64,000 nt of DNA from Gammaproteobacteria bacterium (lineage in GTDB: Bacteria; Pseudomonadota; Gammaproteobacteria; Xanthomonadales; SZUA-5): the NCBI GenBank assembly GCA_030430155.1, contig JAUIFV010000004.1, forward strand, positions 1 to 64,000. Direction: 5' to 3'. Below the pieces are notes generated by a model. That model saw only the letters and a program-made list of their open reading frames with translations, was not told the origin of the DNA and did no database searches. Of this stretch, positions 56,962 through 64,000 are shown one piece after another; within the stretch, counting starts at the first letter, position 1, and each line of letters begins with the position of its first letter. The position numbers and the translations under genes are program-made.

Positions 56962-59900
56962 GCGAACCACGCCGCGGCATGATCGCCTGGATGACTCGCA
57001 ACGGGGTCACCGCCAATCTGCTGATGGTGGTGCTCATGGCCGGCGGCTTCATGGCCAGCCTGCAAATCAAGAAGGAGGTCTTCCCCGAATTCGCCCTGGA
57101 CGTGGTCAGCGTCAACGTCGCCTATCCCGGGGCCAGTCCGGAGGACGTCGAGCAGGGCATCGTGCTGGTGGTGGAGGAGGCGCTGCAGGGCATCGAAGGC
57201 ATCGAGGAGATCACCTCGGCGGCCAACGAGGGCAGCGCGCGGATCACCGCCGAGCTGACCGCCGACGCCGAGCCCAACACGGTGTTCCAGGACATTCAGC
57301 AGGCGGTGTCGCGGATCAACACCTTCCCCGAGGACGCCGAGCAGCCCAACATCGCCCTGGCCAAGCGGGTGCGCAGCGTGCTCACCCTGCTGATCTACGG
57401 CCAAACCAGCGAGCTGGTGCTGCATCAGCTGGCCGAAACCGCGCGCGATCAGATGCTCTCCGCGCCCGGCATCACCCAGGTCGAGCTGCAGGGCGCGCGT
57501 GACTACCGCATTCATGTCGACATCCCCACCGCGCGGCTGCAGGCCCACGGTCTGACCCTGCGCGACGTCGCCGACCGCCTCAGCGCTTCGGCCATCGACG
57601 CCAGTGGCGGCAGTCTGGAAACCCGCGGCGGCGAGATCCTGGTGAGGGTGGCCGAGCGCCGCGACTGGGCGCGCGAATTTGCCGCCCTGCCGATCATCAG
57701 CGGCGCCGATGGCTCGGTGGTGCGGCTGGGCGAAATCGCTACGGTGCGCGAGGGCTTTGACGAAACCCAGGACATCGCCGCCAGCTACAACGGGCTTCCG
57801 GCGATTGGTCTGGAGGTGTTCCGTATCGGCGAGCAGACCCCCACCGGCGTTTCCGAGGCCGCTCGCGCCGCGCTGGAGTCGGTGCGCGAGACCCTGCCCG
57901 AAGGGGTCAACGCGGTAGTGCTCAACGACCAGTCGGAGATCTACCAGCAGCGTTTGCAGCTGTTGATGAAGAACGCCTTCATCGGCCTGGTGCTGGTATT
58001 TGCGCTGATGGCGCTGTTTCTGGAGTTCAAGCTGGCCTTCTGGGTCACCATGGGCATCCCCATCTCATTCTTGGGCGCGATGCTGTTCCTGCCCGGAATG
58101 GACGCCAGCATCAACATGGTGTCGATGTTCGCCTTCATCATTTCGCTGGGCATCGTGGTCGATGACGCGGTGGTGGTGGGCGAGAACATCTACGAGTACC
58201 GCCAGCGCGGAATGAGCTTCATGGAGGCGGCCATCGAGGGCGCCCGCGACGTCGCCGTGCCGGTGTGTTTCAGCATCATCACCAACGTGGTGGCCTTCAT
58301 GCCGCTGCTGTTCGTGCCCGGTTTCCTGGGCAAGATCTGGGGGGTGATTCCGCTGGTGGTGTGCACGGTGTTCGTAATCAGCCTGGTTGAATCGCTGTTC
58401 ATCCTGCCGGCCCATCTGGCCCACTCGCGGCCGCTGCGGCGCAGCTCGCCGATCCGGCAGTGGCAGCAGCGCTTTTCTGTCGGCTTTTCCGACTGGGTGG
58501 TGCATCGCTACCAGCCGCTGGTGGAAGTGGCGGTGGCCCATCGCTATCTGAGCGTAGCCATCGGCATTGCTGCGCTGATGATCGTGCTCTCCTATGCCGC
58601 CAGCGGACGGATGGGCTTCGAGCTGATGCCCAGCGTGGAGGCCGATCTGGCCGAGGCCACCGCGGTGCTGCCGGTGGGTACGCCCACCGATCGGGTCTGG
58701 GCTGTCGCCGACGAGCTGCGTCGTTCGGCACGCGCGGTGATTGAGGACAACGGCGGTGTAGAACTGTCCAGCGGCATCTACACCCGCATCACCGACAACC
58801 AGATCCGCCTGCAGGTCTTTCTCACCGACGCTGCCACCCGTCCGATCAGCACCTCGGCGATGACCGATCTGTGGCGTCAGCAGACGCCGCCAATCGCTGA
58901 CGCCCAGTTCGTGCGCTTTGCCGCCGACTCCGGCGGTCCGGGCGGCGGTCCGGCGCTGACCATCGAGCTCAGCCATCGCGATGTGAGCGTGCTCGATAAG
59001 GCCAGCGCGGCGCTGGCCGCGGCGCTGGAGGAGTTTCCGGAAGTCTCCGATGTGGACGATGGCTTCCAGCCCGGAAAGGCGCAGTTCAACGTGACTCTGC
59101 TCGACGCCGGTCGCAGTCTGGGGCTGTCCGCCCGCGACATTGCCAGCCAGGTGCGCAGCGCCTTCTTTGGCGCCGAGGTGTTGCGCCAGCAGCGCGGCCG
59201 CAACGAGGTGAGGGTGCTGGTCCGCCTGCCTGAAGCTGAGCGGGCGCAGAGCGGCGACGTGGACAGCCTGCTGATCCGCACCCCAGCCGGCACCTACGTG
59301 CCGCTGAGCACCGTCGCCGACGTGGAAGTGGGGCACGCCTACGACAGCATCTCCCGGCGCGACGGTCGGCGCACCGTACAGGTCAGCGGCAACGTCACCC
59401 CGCGCAGCGCCGCCAATCAGGTGCTGGCCACGGTGCAGGAGGAGAATCTGCCCCAGCTGCAGCAGGACTATGTGGGCCTCACCTATAGTCTGGAAGGCCG
59501 CCAGGCGGCGATGATCGATGCCATAAGCGCCCTGGCGCTGGGCTTCGTGCTGGCACTGGCGCTGATCTATCTGCTGCTGGCGATTCCCTTTGCCAGCTAC
59601 ATCCAGCCCGCCATCGTGATGTTCGCCATTCCCTTCGGCGTCTTCGGCGCGATCATCGGTCACCTGCTGATGGGCTATTCGATGTCGATCATCTCGATGA
59701 TGGGGGTGGTTGCGCTGTCCGGCGTGGTGGTCAACGACTCGCTGGTGATGGTGCACTACGCCAACCAGCGCCGCGCCGCCGGCGACAGCGCCTTCGACGC
59801 CATCGTCCACTCCGGCGCGCGGCGCTTCCGCCCGATCATGCTCACCACCCTGTCCACCTTCGGTGGGCTGGCGCCGATGATCTTCGAAACCTCCCGCCAG

Positions 59901-60092
59901 GCCCGCTTCATGATCCCGATGGCCATCTCGGTCGGCTACGGCATCCTCTTCGCCACCGCCATCACCCTGCTGCTGGTCCCGTGTTTGTATCTGATTATTG
60001 AGGATCTGCGGCAGAAGTTGGGTTTTGGCGAGGATGACATTGCGCCGGTCCCGGGATTGGGTCAGGACAGTGCCAGTGGCCAGTTCCAGTAG
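56958..60092 (+). CDS. RND efflux permease (HAE1/AcrB-like)
   Basis: This 1044-aa resistance-nodulation-division transporter has 12 membrane segments and two large periplasmic loops. The N-terminal RNGVTANLLMVVLMAGGFMA and FPEFALDVVSVNVAYPGASP are typical. The proton-relay Asp pair occurs in GIVVDDAVVVGENIYEY (about 397-412), and MMGVVALSGVVVNDSLVM in the second half is the matching repeat. In sequence it is nearer the divergent HAE1-type exporters than AcrB itself, so it may carry organic compounds or lipids rather than classic drugs. Confidence 0.93.
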   Translation: MSEPRRGMIAWMTRNGVTANLLMVVLMAGGFMASLQIKKEVFPEFALDVVSVNVAYPGASPEDVEQGIVLVVEEALQGIEGIEEITSAANEGSARITAELTADAEPNTVFQDIQQAVSRINTFPEDAEQPNIALAKRVRSVLTLLIYGQTSELVLHQLAETARDQMLSAPGITQVELQGARDYRIHVDIPTARLQAHGLTLRDVADRLSASAIDASGGSLETRGGEILVRVAERRDWAREFAALPIISGADGSVVRLGEIATVREGFDETQDIAASYNGLPAIGLEVFRIGEQTPTGVSEAARAALESVRETLPEGVNAVVLNDQSEIYQQRLQLLMKNAFIGLVLVFALMALFLEFKLAFWVTMGIPISFLGAMLFLPGMDASINMVSMFAFIISLGIVVDDAVVVGENIYEYRQRGMSFMEAAIEGARDVAVPVCFSIITNVVAFMPLLFVPGFLGKIWGVIPLVVCTVFVISLVESLFILPAHLAHSRPLRRSSPIRQWQQRFSVGFSDWVVHRYQPLVEVAVAHRYLSVAIGIAALMIVLSYAASGRMGFELMPSVEADLAEATAVLPVGTPTDRVWAVADELRRSARAVIEDNGGVELSSGIYTRITDNQIRLQVFLTDAATRPISTSAMTDLWRQQTPPIADAQFVRFAADSGGPGGGPALTIELSHRDVSVLDKASAALAAALEEFPEVSDVDDGFQPGKAQFNVTLLDAGRSLGLSARDIASQVRSAFFGAEVLRQQRGRNEVRVLVRLPEAERAQSGDVDSLLIRTPAGTYVPLSTVADVEVGHAYDSISRRDGRRTVQVSGNVTPRSAANQVLATVQEENLPQLQQDYVGLTYSLEGRQAAMIDAISALALGFVLALALIYLLLAIPFASYIQPAIVMFAIPFGVFGAIIGHLLMGYSMSIISMMGVVALSGVVVNDSLVMVHYANQRRAAGDSAFDAIVHSGARRFRPIMLTTLSTFGGLAPMIFETSRQARFMIPMAISVGYGILFATAITLLLVPCLYLIIEDLRQKLGFGEDDIAPVPGLGQDSASGQFQ

Positions 60093-60128
60093 CCATCAGG
60101 GCAGTCGTTTCGCGATGCTCAGCTGCTT

Positions 60129-60423
60129 GGTAGGAGGGTGCTCGCACGCGACCGTGGCACGTTGGCATACCGCTGTTTTGCCGGTAACCGCGACATCTGA
60201 TCGCTTGCAAGCAAGCTCCTACAAAAGCGCGCGGGACCGGTGATTACAGGTACGCACCGTTCATAGCGTTTGTAGGAGCCAGCCTGCTGGCGATCCGCTG
60301 CCTGGCGGCACACCGTAAGAATGGTCGGTGCCTGTAGTTCCGATCGCCTGCAGGCAGGCTCCTACACAAGGCAGGAAACGATCGGCGTGGTGCCTAGGAT
60401 GCGGTGAGCGCAGCTAACCGCAT
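60129..60423. repeat. REP cluster in the 60093-60436 gap
   Basis: The cluster has a unit at 60130-60153 (GTAGGAGGGTGCTCGCACGC), 60199-60223 (GATCGCTTGCAAGCAAGCTC), the pair 60272-60294 (GTAGGAGCCAGCCTGCTGGC) and 60342-60366 (inverse, ending GGCTCCTACAC), and a GTAGGATG-type arm at 60395-60423 related to the hairpin at 238-323. The gap follows the RND permease (converging with the minus-strand gene at 60437) and holds no gene. Confidence 0.85.
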
Positions 60424-60436
60424 CATTGACCGAAGC

Positions 60437-60829
60437 TCAACGCCCCGCTTTCGCGCTCCGCTCCAAGGCCCAAACCGTCGGCGGGAAGGTCATCCACGGG
60501 GTGAAATAGAACAGGGTCAGATACCAGTATTTCCACAGATAGCTCTCGCCGTGGCCCAGATAGACCCCGCAATACAGCGTGTCCAGAATGGCGAAGGGCA
60601 CCGTGTAGTAGAGCGAGATCCAGAACGCCCGCGAGCGCCGCGTCGCCGGCTTGGCGCGGGCCAGGATGTATACAGCGCCCAACGAGATCAGCACCGACAG
60701 CAGACTGCAGCCGATCGCCAGCAGCAGCGTCGAGTACTGCTGGTAGTAGTGCGGCAGTCCGGCCAGCCAGAAGCCAAACCAAACCAGCACCGCCTGCCAA
60801 AGCATTTTCCAGTGTCGTGCCGGGGTCAT
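60437..60829 (-). CDS. small polytopic membrane protein, unknown function
   Basis: This 130-aa protein has four hydrophobic segments, with VWFGFWLAGLPHYYQQYSTL near the N-terminus and WYLTLFYFTPWMTFPPTVWA near the C-terminus, rich in Tyr and Trp. The ATG at 60829 overlaps the stop of the preceding secreted-protein gene (ATGA). I do not recognise the family. The longer frame to 60892 is not supported. Confidence 0.7.
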   Translation of the reverse strand: MTPARHWKMLWQAVLVWFGFWLAGLPHYYQQYSTLLLAIGCSLLSVLISLGAVYILARAKPATRRSRAFWISLYYTVPFAILDTLYCGVYLGHGESYLWKYWYLTLFYFTPWMTFPPTVWALERSAKAGR

Positions 60830-61266
60830 TCCGCTACTTTGGCGTAAGTCCCGCGCAACGCCACCCCGGACATGATGTTGCCGGCGTGGCATTCATAGTT
60901 TTCGGGGTCAGAGTATTCGCGTTTCTTGTAGTAGCTGGTGATGCCGATGACCGCGTTGGCGCCGCGCGCCTTGGCCGACTGCTGCAGCGCCACCAGAGCC
61001 GAGAGCATCACCCACTGGCAAGACTCCTCGTCGCTCTTGCCGACGCCGTTGGTCTTGCGATTGCTGATGCCTTCGCCCAGCTCTTTAATCACGGTCGGCG
61101 TGGACTGGCCGGCCATGTAAAAGCGCACCGAACCGTCAAGGTGCCCGCCCGAATAGGAATCGTCCAGCACCTGCTCCACAGGCAAATGCAGCACCGTATC
61201 GCGGGCCCAGACCGGCGCGGCGCCGAGCAATACGACGACCAGGACGAATAGCAGATTGTGCTTCAT
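60826..61266 (-). CDS. small secreted YbjQ-like protein
   Basis: This 146-aa exported protein has a signal peptide (about 1-21, ending APVWARD) and a C-terminal half with SAKARGANAVIGITSYYK, which resembles the heavy-metal-binding/YbjQ pattern (A-x-x-x-G-A-N-A-V-x-G-I). Such proteins have been mis-annotated as excinuclease ATPase subunits. The ATG at 61266 is preferred (AAGGAAGC 5-6 nt upstream) over 61281. It is coupled to the next membrane protein gene. Downstream of the apeR-like gene by 86 bp; a link to that cluster is only positional. Confidence 0.72.
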   Translation of the reverse strand: MKHNLLFVLVVVLLGAAPVWARDTVLHLPVEQVLDDSYSGGHLDGSVRFYMAGQSTPTVIKELGEGISNRKTNGVGKSDEESCQWVMLSALVALQQSAKARGANAVIGITSYYKKREYSDPENYECHAGNIMSGVALRGTYAKVAE

Positions 61267-61351
61267 GGATGCTTCCTTCACCGATGTGATGGGCGCAATC
61301 TAAGCCACCGGCGCTGAACAATCCATGGTCATGAAATGCATCTGCCGGCTG

Positions 61352-62581
61352 TCAATCCACCCAACGCCGCAGCACCAGCGAGGTGTTGATGCCGCCAAAG
61401 GCGAAGTTGTTGCTCATGCAGTATTCGGTGTCGATGGCTCTGCCGTCGCCCATCAGGTAATCGAGCTCACCGCACTGCGGATCCACTGTGCGCAGGTTGA
61501 CGGTGGGCGCGAACCAGCCCTCGCGCATCATCTCGCAGGTGATCCAGGCCTCCAGCGCGCCACAGGCGCCCAGAGTATGCCCGGTGTAGCTCTTCAGCGA
61601 GCTGATCGGCATGCGATTGCCGAAGATCCGCGCGGTGGCCTGGCTTTCGGCGATGTCGCCGTGGTCGGTGGCGGTGCCGTGGGCGTTGACGTAGGCGATC
61701 GCGTCGGCCGGCAGCTGCGCATCGGCCAGGGCCAGCTGCATGGCCACCGCCATGGTGTCGACGTTGGGCTGGGTGACGTGGCGGCCATCGCTGTTGGTCC
61801 CAAATCCAACGATTTCAGCCAGGATCTTTGCGCCGCGGGCCTGGGCGTGTTCCAAGTCCTCCAGGATCAGCGTGCAGGCGCCTTCGCCAATCACCAGGCC
61901 GTCGCGATCGACGTCGAACGGGCGCGGGGTGGATTCGGGGCGGTCATTGGCCGAGCTGGTGGCAAACAGGGTGTCGAAGACTGTCGCCGCGGTGACGTGC
62001 ATCTCCTCGGCACCGCCGGCAATCATCGCCACCTGCCGACCGGCCTTGATGGTCTCGTAGGCATAGCCCAGCCCCTGGCTGCCGGAGGTGCAGGCGCTGG
62101 AGGTGGTGATCACCCGGCCGGTGACGCCGAAGAACACGCCGATGTTGACCGGCGCGGTGTGGCTCATCATCTTGATGTAGGTGGTGGCGTTGATGGACTG
62201 GGTGTCCATCTCGGTGAGCATGCGGCCGAAGTCGCTCATCGACGAGGGCGTACCAGCCGATGAACCGTAGGAGATGCCGACCTTGCCGCTGCGCAATAGC
62301 GGGTCGTCCAGCAATCCGGCATCGATCAGCGCCAGCTCGCTGGCCCGCGTCGCCATCACCGCGATCCGGCCCATCGAGCGGGTGGCTTTGCGGTTGTAGT
62401 GAGCGGGCAGCTCGAAGTCCTTGGCAGCGGCGCCCAGACGGGTGTTGAGGCCCTTGTACTGGTCCCACTCGGTGAAGTGCTGCACGGCGTTGCGGCCGCT
62501 GCGCAGATGCGCCAGCACCTCGTCCCAGCTGTGGCCCAGCGGACTGATGGCGCCGCTGCCGGTGATCACTACGCGGCGCAT
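61352..62581 (-). CDS. beta-ketoacyl-ACP synthase, FabF-like (ApeR position)
   Basis: This 409-aa condensing enzyme has the Cys-His-His triad: Cys in TSSACTSGSQG (about 166), His in NAHGTATDHGD (about 300) and His in SYTGHTLGACGALEA (about 335). Its ATG overlaps the ketoreductase stop (TGATG). In the order apeO-apeP-apeQ-apeR it occupies the ApeR place, an elongating ketosynthase of aryl-polyene (xanthomonadin-type) pigment synthesis. An ordinary FabF role is less likely given the neighbours. Confidence 0.9.
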   Translation of the reverse strand: MRRVVITGSGAISPLGHSWDEVLAHLRSGRNAVQHFTEWDQYKGLNTRLGAAAKDFELPAHYNRKATRSMGRIAVMATRASELALIDAGLLDDPLLRSGKVGISYGSSAGTPSSMSDFGRMLTEMDTQSINATTYIKMMSHTAPVNIGVFFGVTGRVITTSSACTSGSQGLGYAYETIKAGRQVAMIAGGAEEMHVTAATVFDTLFATSSANDRPESTPRPFDVDRDGLVIGEGACTLILEDLEHAQARGAKILAEIVGFGTNSDGRHVTQPNVDTMAVAMQLALADAQLPADAIAYVNAHGTATDHGDIAESQATARIFGNRMPISSLKSYTGHTLGACGALEAWITCEMMREGWFAPTVNLRTVDPQCGELDYLMGDGRAIDTEYCMSNNFAFGGINTSLVLRRWVD

Positions 62582-63318
62582 CAGGCCAGTCCTCCGTTGA
62601 CCGAGATGACTTGGCGGGTGATATAGGCGGCGTCAGCCGAGAGCAAAAAGGCCACCGTGGCGGCCACTTCCTCTGGTTTGCCGATGCGTCGCAGCGGGAT
62701 CATCTTCAGCGCCTCGGCCTGCACTTCATCGCTGACCATCTCGGTAGCTATCAGACCGGGCGCCACGCAGTTGACGGTGATCTGGCGCTTGGCCAGCTCC
62801 ACGGCCAGGGCCTTGGTGGCGCCGATGATGCCGGCTTTGGCGGCGCTGTAGTTGGTCTGACCGCGGTTGCCGATGAGTCCGGACACCGAGGCCAGCGTGA
62901 CGATACGGCCGGGCTGGCGACGGCGCACCATCGGCATCACCAGCGGCTGCAGCACGTTGTAGAAGCCGTCCAGATTGGTGTGGATGACCTGATCCCAGTC
63001 CTCGCCGCTGAGCGCCGGAAAGGCGCCGTCGCGGGCGATGCCGGCATTGCAGACCGCGCCGTAGTAGGCGCCGTGCTCGGCGATATCGGTCTCTATCGCC
63101 GCCGCTGCCGCGGCGCGATCGCCGACGTCAAAGGCCATCAAGCGGGCCTGAGCACCCATCTGGCGAATCTGCGCAGCCACCGCTTCGGCCTGTTCCCTGC
63201 CGCTGCGGTAGTGCACTACCACGCTGTAGCCGGCGGCGGCCAGGCGCAGCGCGATGGCGCGGCCGATGCCGCGACTGGCGCCGGTGACCAGCACGCTTTG
63301 AGGGTGGCTGGCCTGCAT
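62581..63318 (-). CDS. 3-ketoacyl-ACP reductase, FabG-like (ApeQ position)
   Basis: This 245-aa SDR enzyme has the NADP-binding TGASRGIGRAIALRL (about 13-27), VCNAGIARDG and the catalytic Ser...YxxxK in LASVSGLIG and YSAAKAG (about 152-158). It reduces the ketoacyl product of the polyene ketosynthases. It is separated from the ApeP-like gene by a ~140-bp palindromic element and overlaps the following ketosynthase gene by 1 nt. By order it corresponds to ApeQ. Confidence 0.92.
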   Translation of the reverse strand: MQASHPQSVLVTGASRGIGRAIALRLAAAGYSVVVHYRSGREQAEAVAAQIRQMGAQARLMAFDVGDRAAAAAAIETDIAEHGAYYGAVCNAGIARDGAFPALSGEDWDQVIHTNLDGFYNVLQPLVMPMVRRRQPGRIVTLASVSGLIGNRGQTNYSAAKAGIIGATKALAVELAKRQITVNCVAPGLIATEMVSDEVQAEALKMIPLRRIGKPEEVAATVAFLLSADAAYITRQVISVNGGLA

Positions 63319-63330
63319 TTCTTATGCCCC

Positions 63331-63471
63331 TCCGTAGCGAGGGCGCCGAGAACGCGGCGTGGTGCGGTCCGCGGACCCAAAGGGCGGCGACGGCATAGTT
63401 CCACTACGTTGAGCCGACCGACGGGAGCAGACTGCGCCACGCCGCGGAGATCGGCGTCCGCAGTAGGAGGG
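63331..63471. repeat. dispersed long palindromic element (CTACTGCGG family), copy in the aryl-polyene operon
   Basis: Read on the minus strand the element starts CTACTGCGGACGCCG and ends GCTACGGAG. Arms with GGCGTGGCGCAGTCTGCTCC and GGACCGCACCACGCCGC are imperfect inverses. It fills the 182-bp gap between the ApeP- and ApeQ-like genes, which elsewhere in the cluster overlap. Related copies lie at 18972, 21740 and (degenerate) 35720. Confidence 0.72.
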
Positions 63472-63500
63472 GTATGAGAAATGCAGGCCTTGGGTTTCAC

Positions 63501-63959
63501 TCATTGCTGGGGGTGCTCCAGAAAAGTCTTCGGGTCGGGTGGTTCATAGACCGACACATTGGCTGCGGCCCACTGTTGCTGCTGATCGTAAATGCGACAG
63601 CTGAACAAGCCCAGACCGTTGTCGCCGAACAGCTCGCAGCGCGCCTCGATGCTCAGCCGCTGGCCCAGCCAAAAGTGCTCGCAGTCGCAGCTGTAGCGCC
63701 TGGAGCCGAGCAGAAAACCGGGTTTGATCGGCTCGCCACGCTGCAGCGCCCGTACCCCGGCCCAGACCGCAATGGCCTGGGCCATCAGCTCAATGCCGGC
63801 CCAGCCGGGCAGGCCCGCGCTCTGTACCAGCGGCTGCTCCGGGTGGATCTGCGCCTGCACCGTGACTTGGTCCGCATCGGCGGCGGTCAGACTATCCAGC
63901 CAGCACATTGGCCCACGATGTGGGACCAGCGACTCGATGCTCAGCTGCAGGAAATCCAT
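63501..63959 (-). CDS. hotdog-fold 3-hydroxyacyl-ACP dehydratase (ApeP-like)
   Basis: This 152-aa protein is a FabZ/FabA-like hotdog dehydratase of the ApeP type, with PHRGPMCWLDSL at the N-terminus and the active-site helix region GWAGIELMAQAIAVWAG. It removes water from the hydroxyacyl chain during polyene synthesis. The ATG at 63959 overlaps the stop of the partial ketosynthase (TGATG). The C-terminus ends shortly after NVSVYEPPDP. Confidence 0.85.
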   Translation of the reverse strand: MDFLQLSIESLVPHRGPMCWLDSLTAADADQVTVQAQIHPEQPLVQSAGLPGWAGIELMAQAIAVWAGVRALQRGEPIKPGFLLGSRRYSCDCEHFWLGQRLSIEARCELFGDNGLGLFSCRIYDQQQQWAAANVSVYEPPDPKTFLEHPQQ

Positions 63960-64000
63960 CAAATCGTCCCGAAAACGAGTGCGGCGTTGCTGCCGCCGAA
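63959..64000 (-). CDS. C-terminal end of a beta-ketoacyl-ACP synthase (ApeO position), partial
   Basis: Reading the minus strand from the right edge gives FGGSNAALVFGTI then TGA. FGGSNAAL(V) is the C-terminal signature of ketosynthases (F-G-(G)-x-N-x-(S/A)-L). The gene continues beyond the window. Its place just before the ApeP-like gene matches apeO in aryl-polyene clusters. Confidence 0.8.
   Translation of the reverse strand, partial: FGGSNAALVFGTI

Noticed and set aside
58065-59810. 581-codon minus-strand frame inside the RND permease
   Set aside because: His/Gln/Arg-rich antisense shadow of a 1044-residue permease with complete family motifs.

Overview
The window is high-GC, gene-dense chromosomal DNA from a gammaproteobacterium, most likely of the order Xanthomonadales (Lysobacterales). 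This is inferred from gene content and order: radC / coaBC-dut-algC, an ECF sigma factor with a DUF3379 anti-sigma, rimO, AmpG, a bifunctional GNAT/nitrilase, and the start of an aryl-polyene (xanthomonadin-like) cluster. Species cannot be read from the sequence. No rRNA, tRNA, CRISPR array, prophage or intact insertion sequence was seen. The one mobile-element trace is the 3' end of a group II intron at the left edge. Intergenic gaps are rich in palindromic and heptameric repeats.

Layout. 1-341: group IIC intron tail and a perfect 30-bp hairpin. 342-4008 (-): ABC exporter (ATPase plus two FtsX/MacB-type permeases) with a GNAT. 4274-5919 (-): MobA-like and XdhC-like molybdenum-cofactor maturation pair. 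6230-13611: radC (-), coaBC-dut-algC (+), exonuclease III (+), AmpG (-). 13804-15047 (-): ECF sigma factor and anti-sigma. 15323-18887 (+): three-gene lipid-linked glycosylation cassette (GT-C, GtrA, GT2). 19187-23039: rimO, dienelactone hydrolase, HIT protein, a secreted small protein and a MarR regulator. 23040-30179 (-): one long run from pssA through a GAF/PP2C/HATPase protein, a STAS protein, MlaE-, MlaF- and MlaD-like proteins and a PF03886-type lipoprotein to a HolD candidate and rimI.

30367-43926 (+) is an envelope and osmotic-stress island: two DUF4124 proteins, a triple-BON protein, a DUF2383 protein, CsbD, an AI-2E-family permease, a sigma-54 response regulator, a DUF1328 protein, entericidin, TspO, a hybrid kinase split by a frame change, a second REC/kinase protein, a phospholipase D/cardiolipin synthase, a DUF389 protein and a YqjD/YqjE/YqjK-like trio. 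Three sigma-54-like promoters, each with an ATGCA-type motif about 100 bp upstream, suggest that the encoded sigma-54 activator controls it.

44203-54199 is mixed: GNAT-nitrilase fusion, tandem cupredoxin paralogues, a CadC-like regulator, a serine hydrolase, a NarL-type two-component pair, a DUF2306 protein and an ElaA-like GNAT. 54347-60092 (+): complete RND efflux operon. 60437-64000 (-): apeO (partial)-apeP-apeQ-apeR order of an aryl-polyene cluster running off the right edge, followed by two small genes.

The two most interesting systems are an Mla-type lipid transporter that lacks MlaC but is encoded with a complete partner-switch (STAS substrate plus a PP2C/serine-kinase protein) and PssA, and the putative sigma-54 stress regulon. 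Several dispersed repeat families (CAGGGCN heptamers, CTACTGCGG long palindromes, GTAGGAGC REPs, GGGCAAAGCG palindromes) recur and sometimes supply coding sequence or stop codons.
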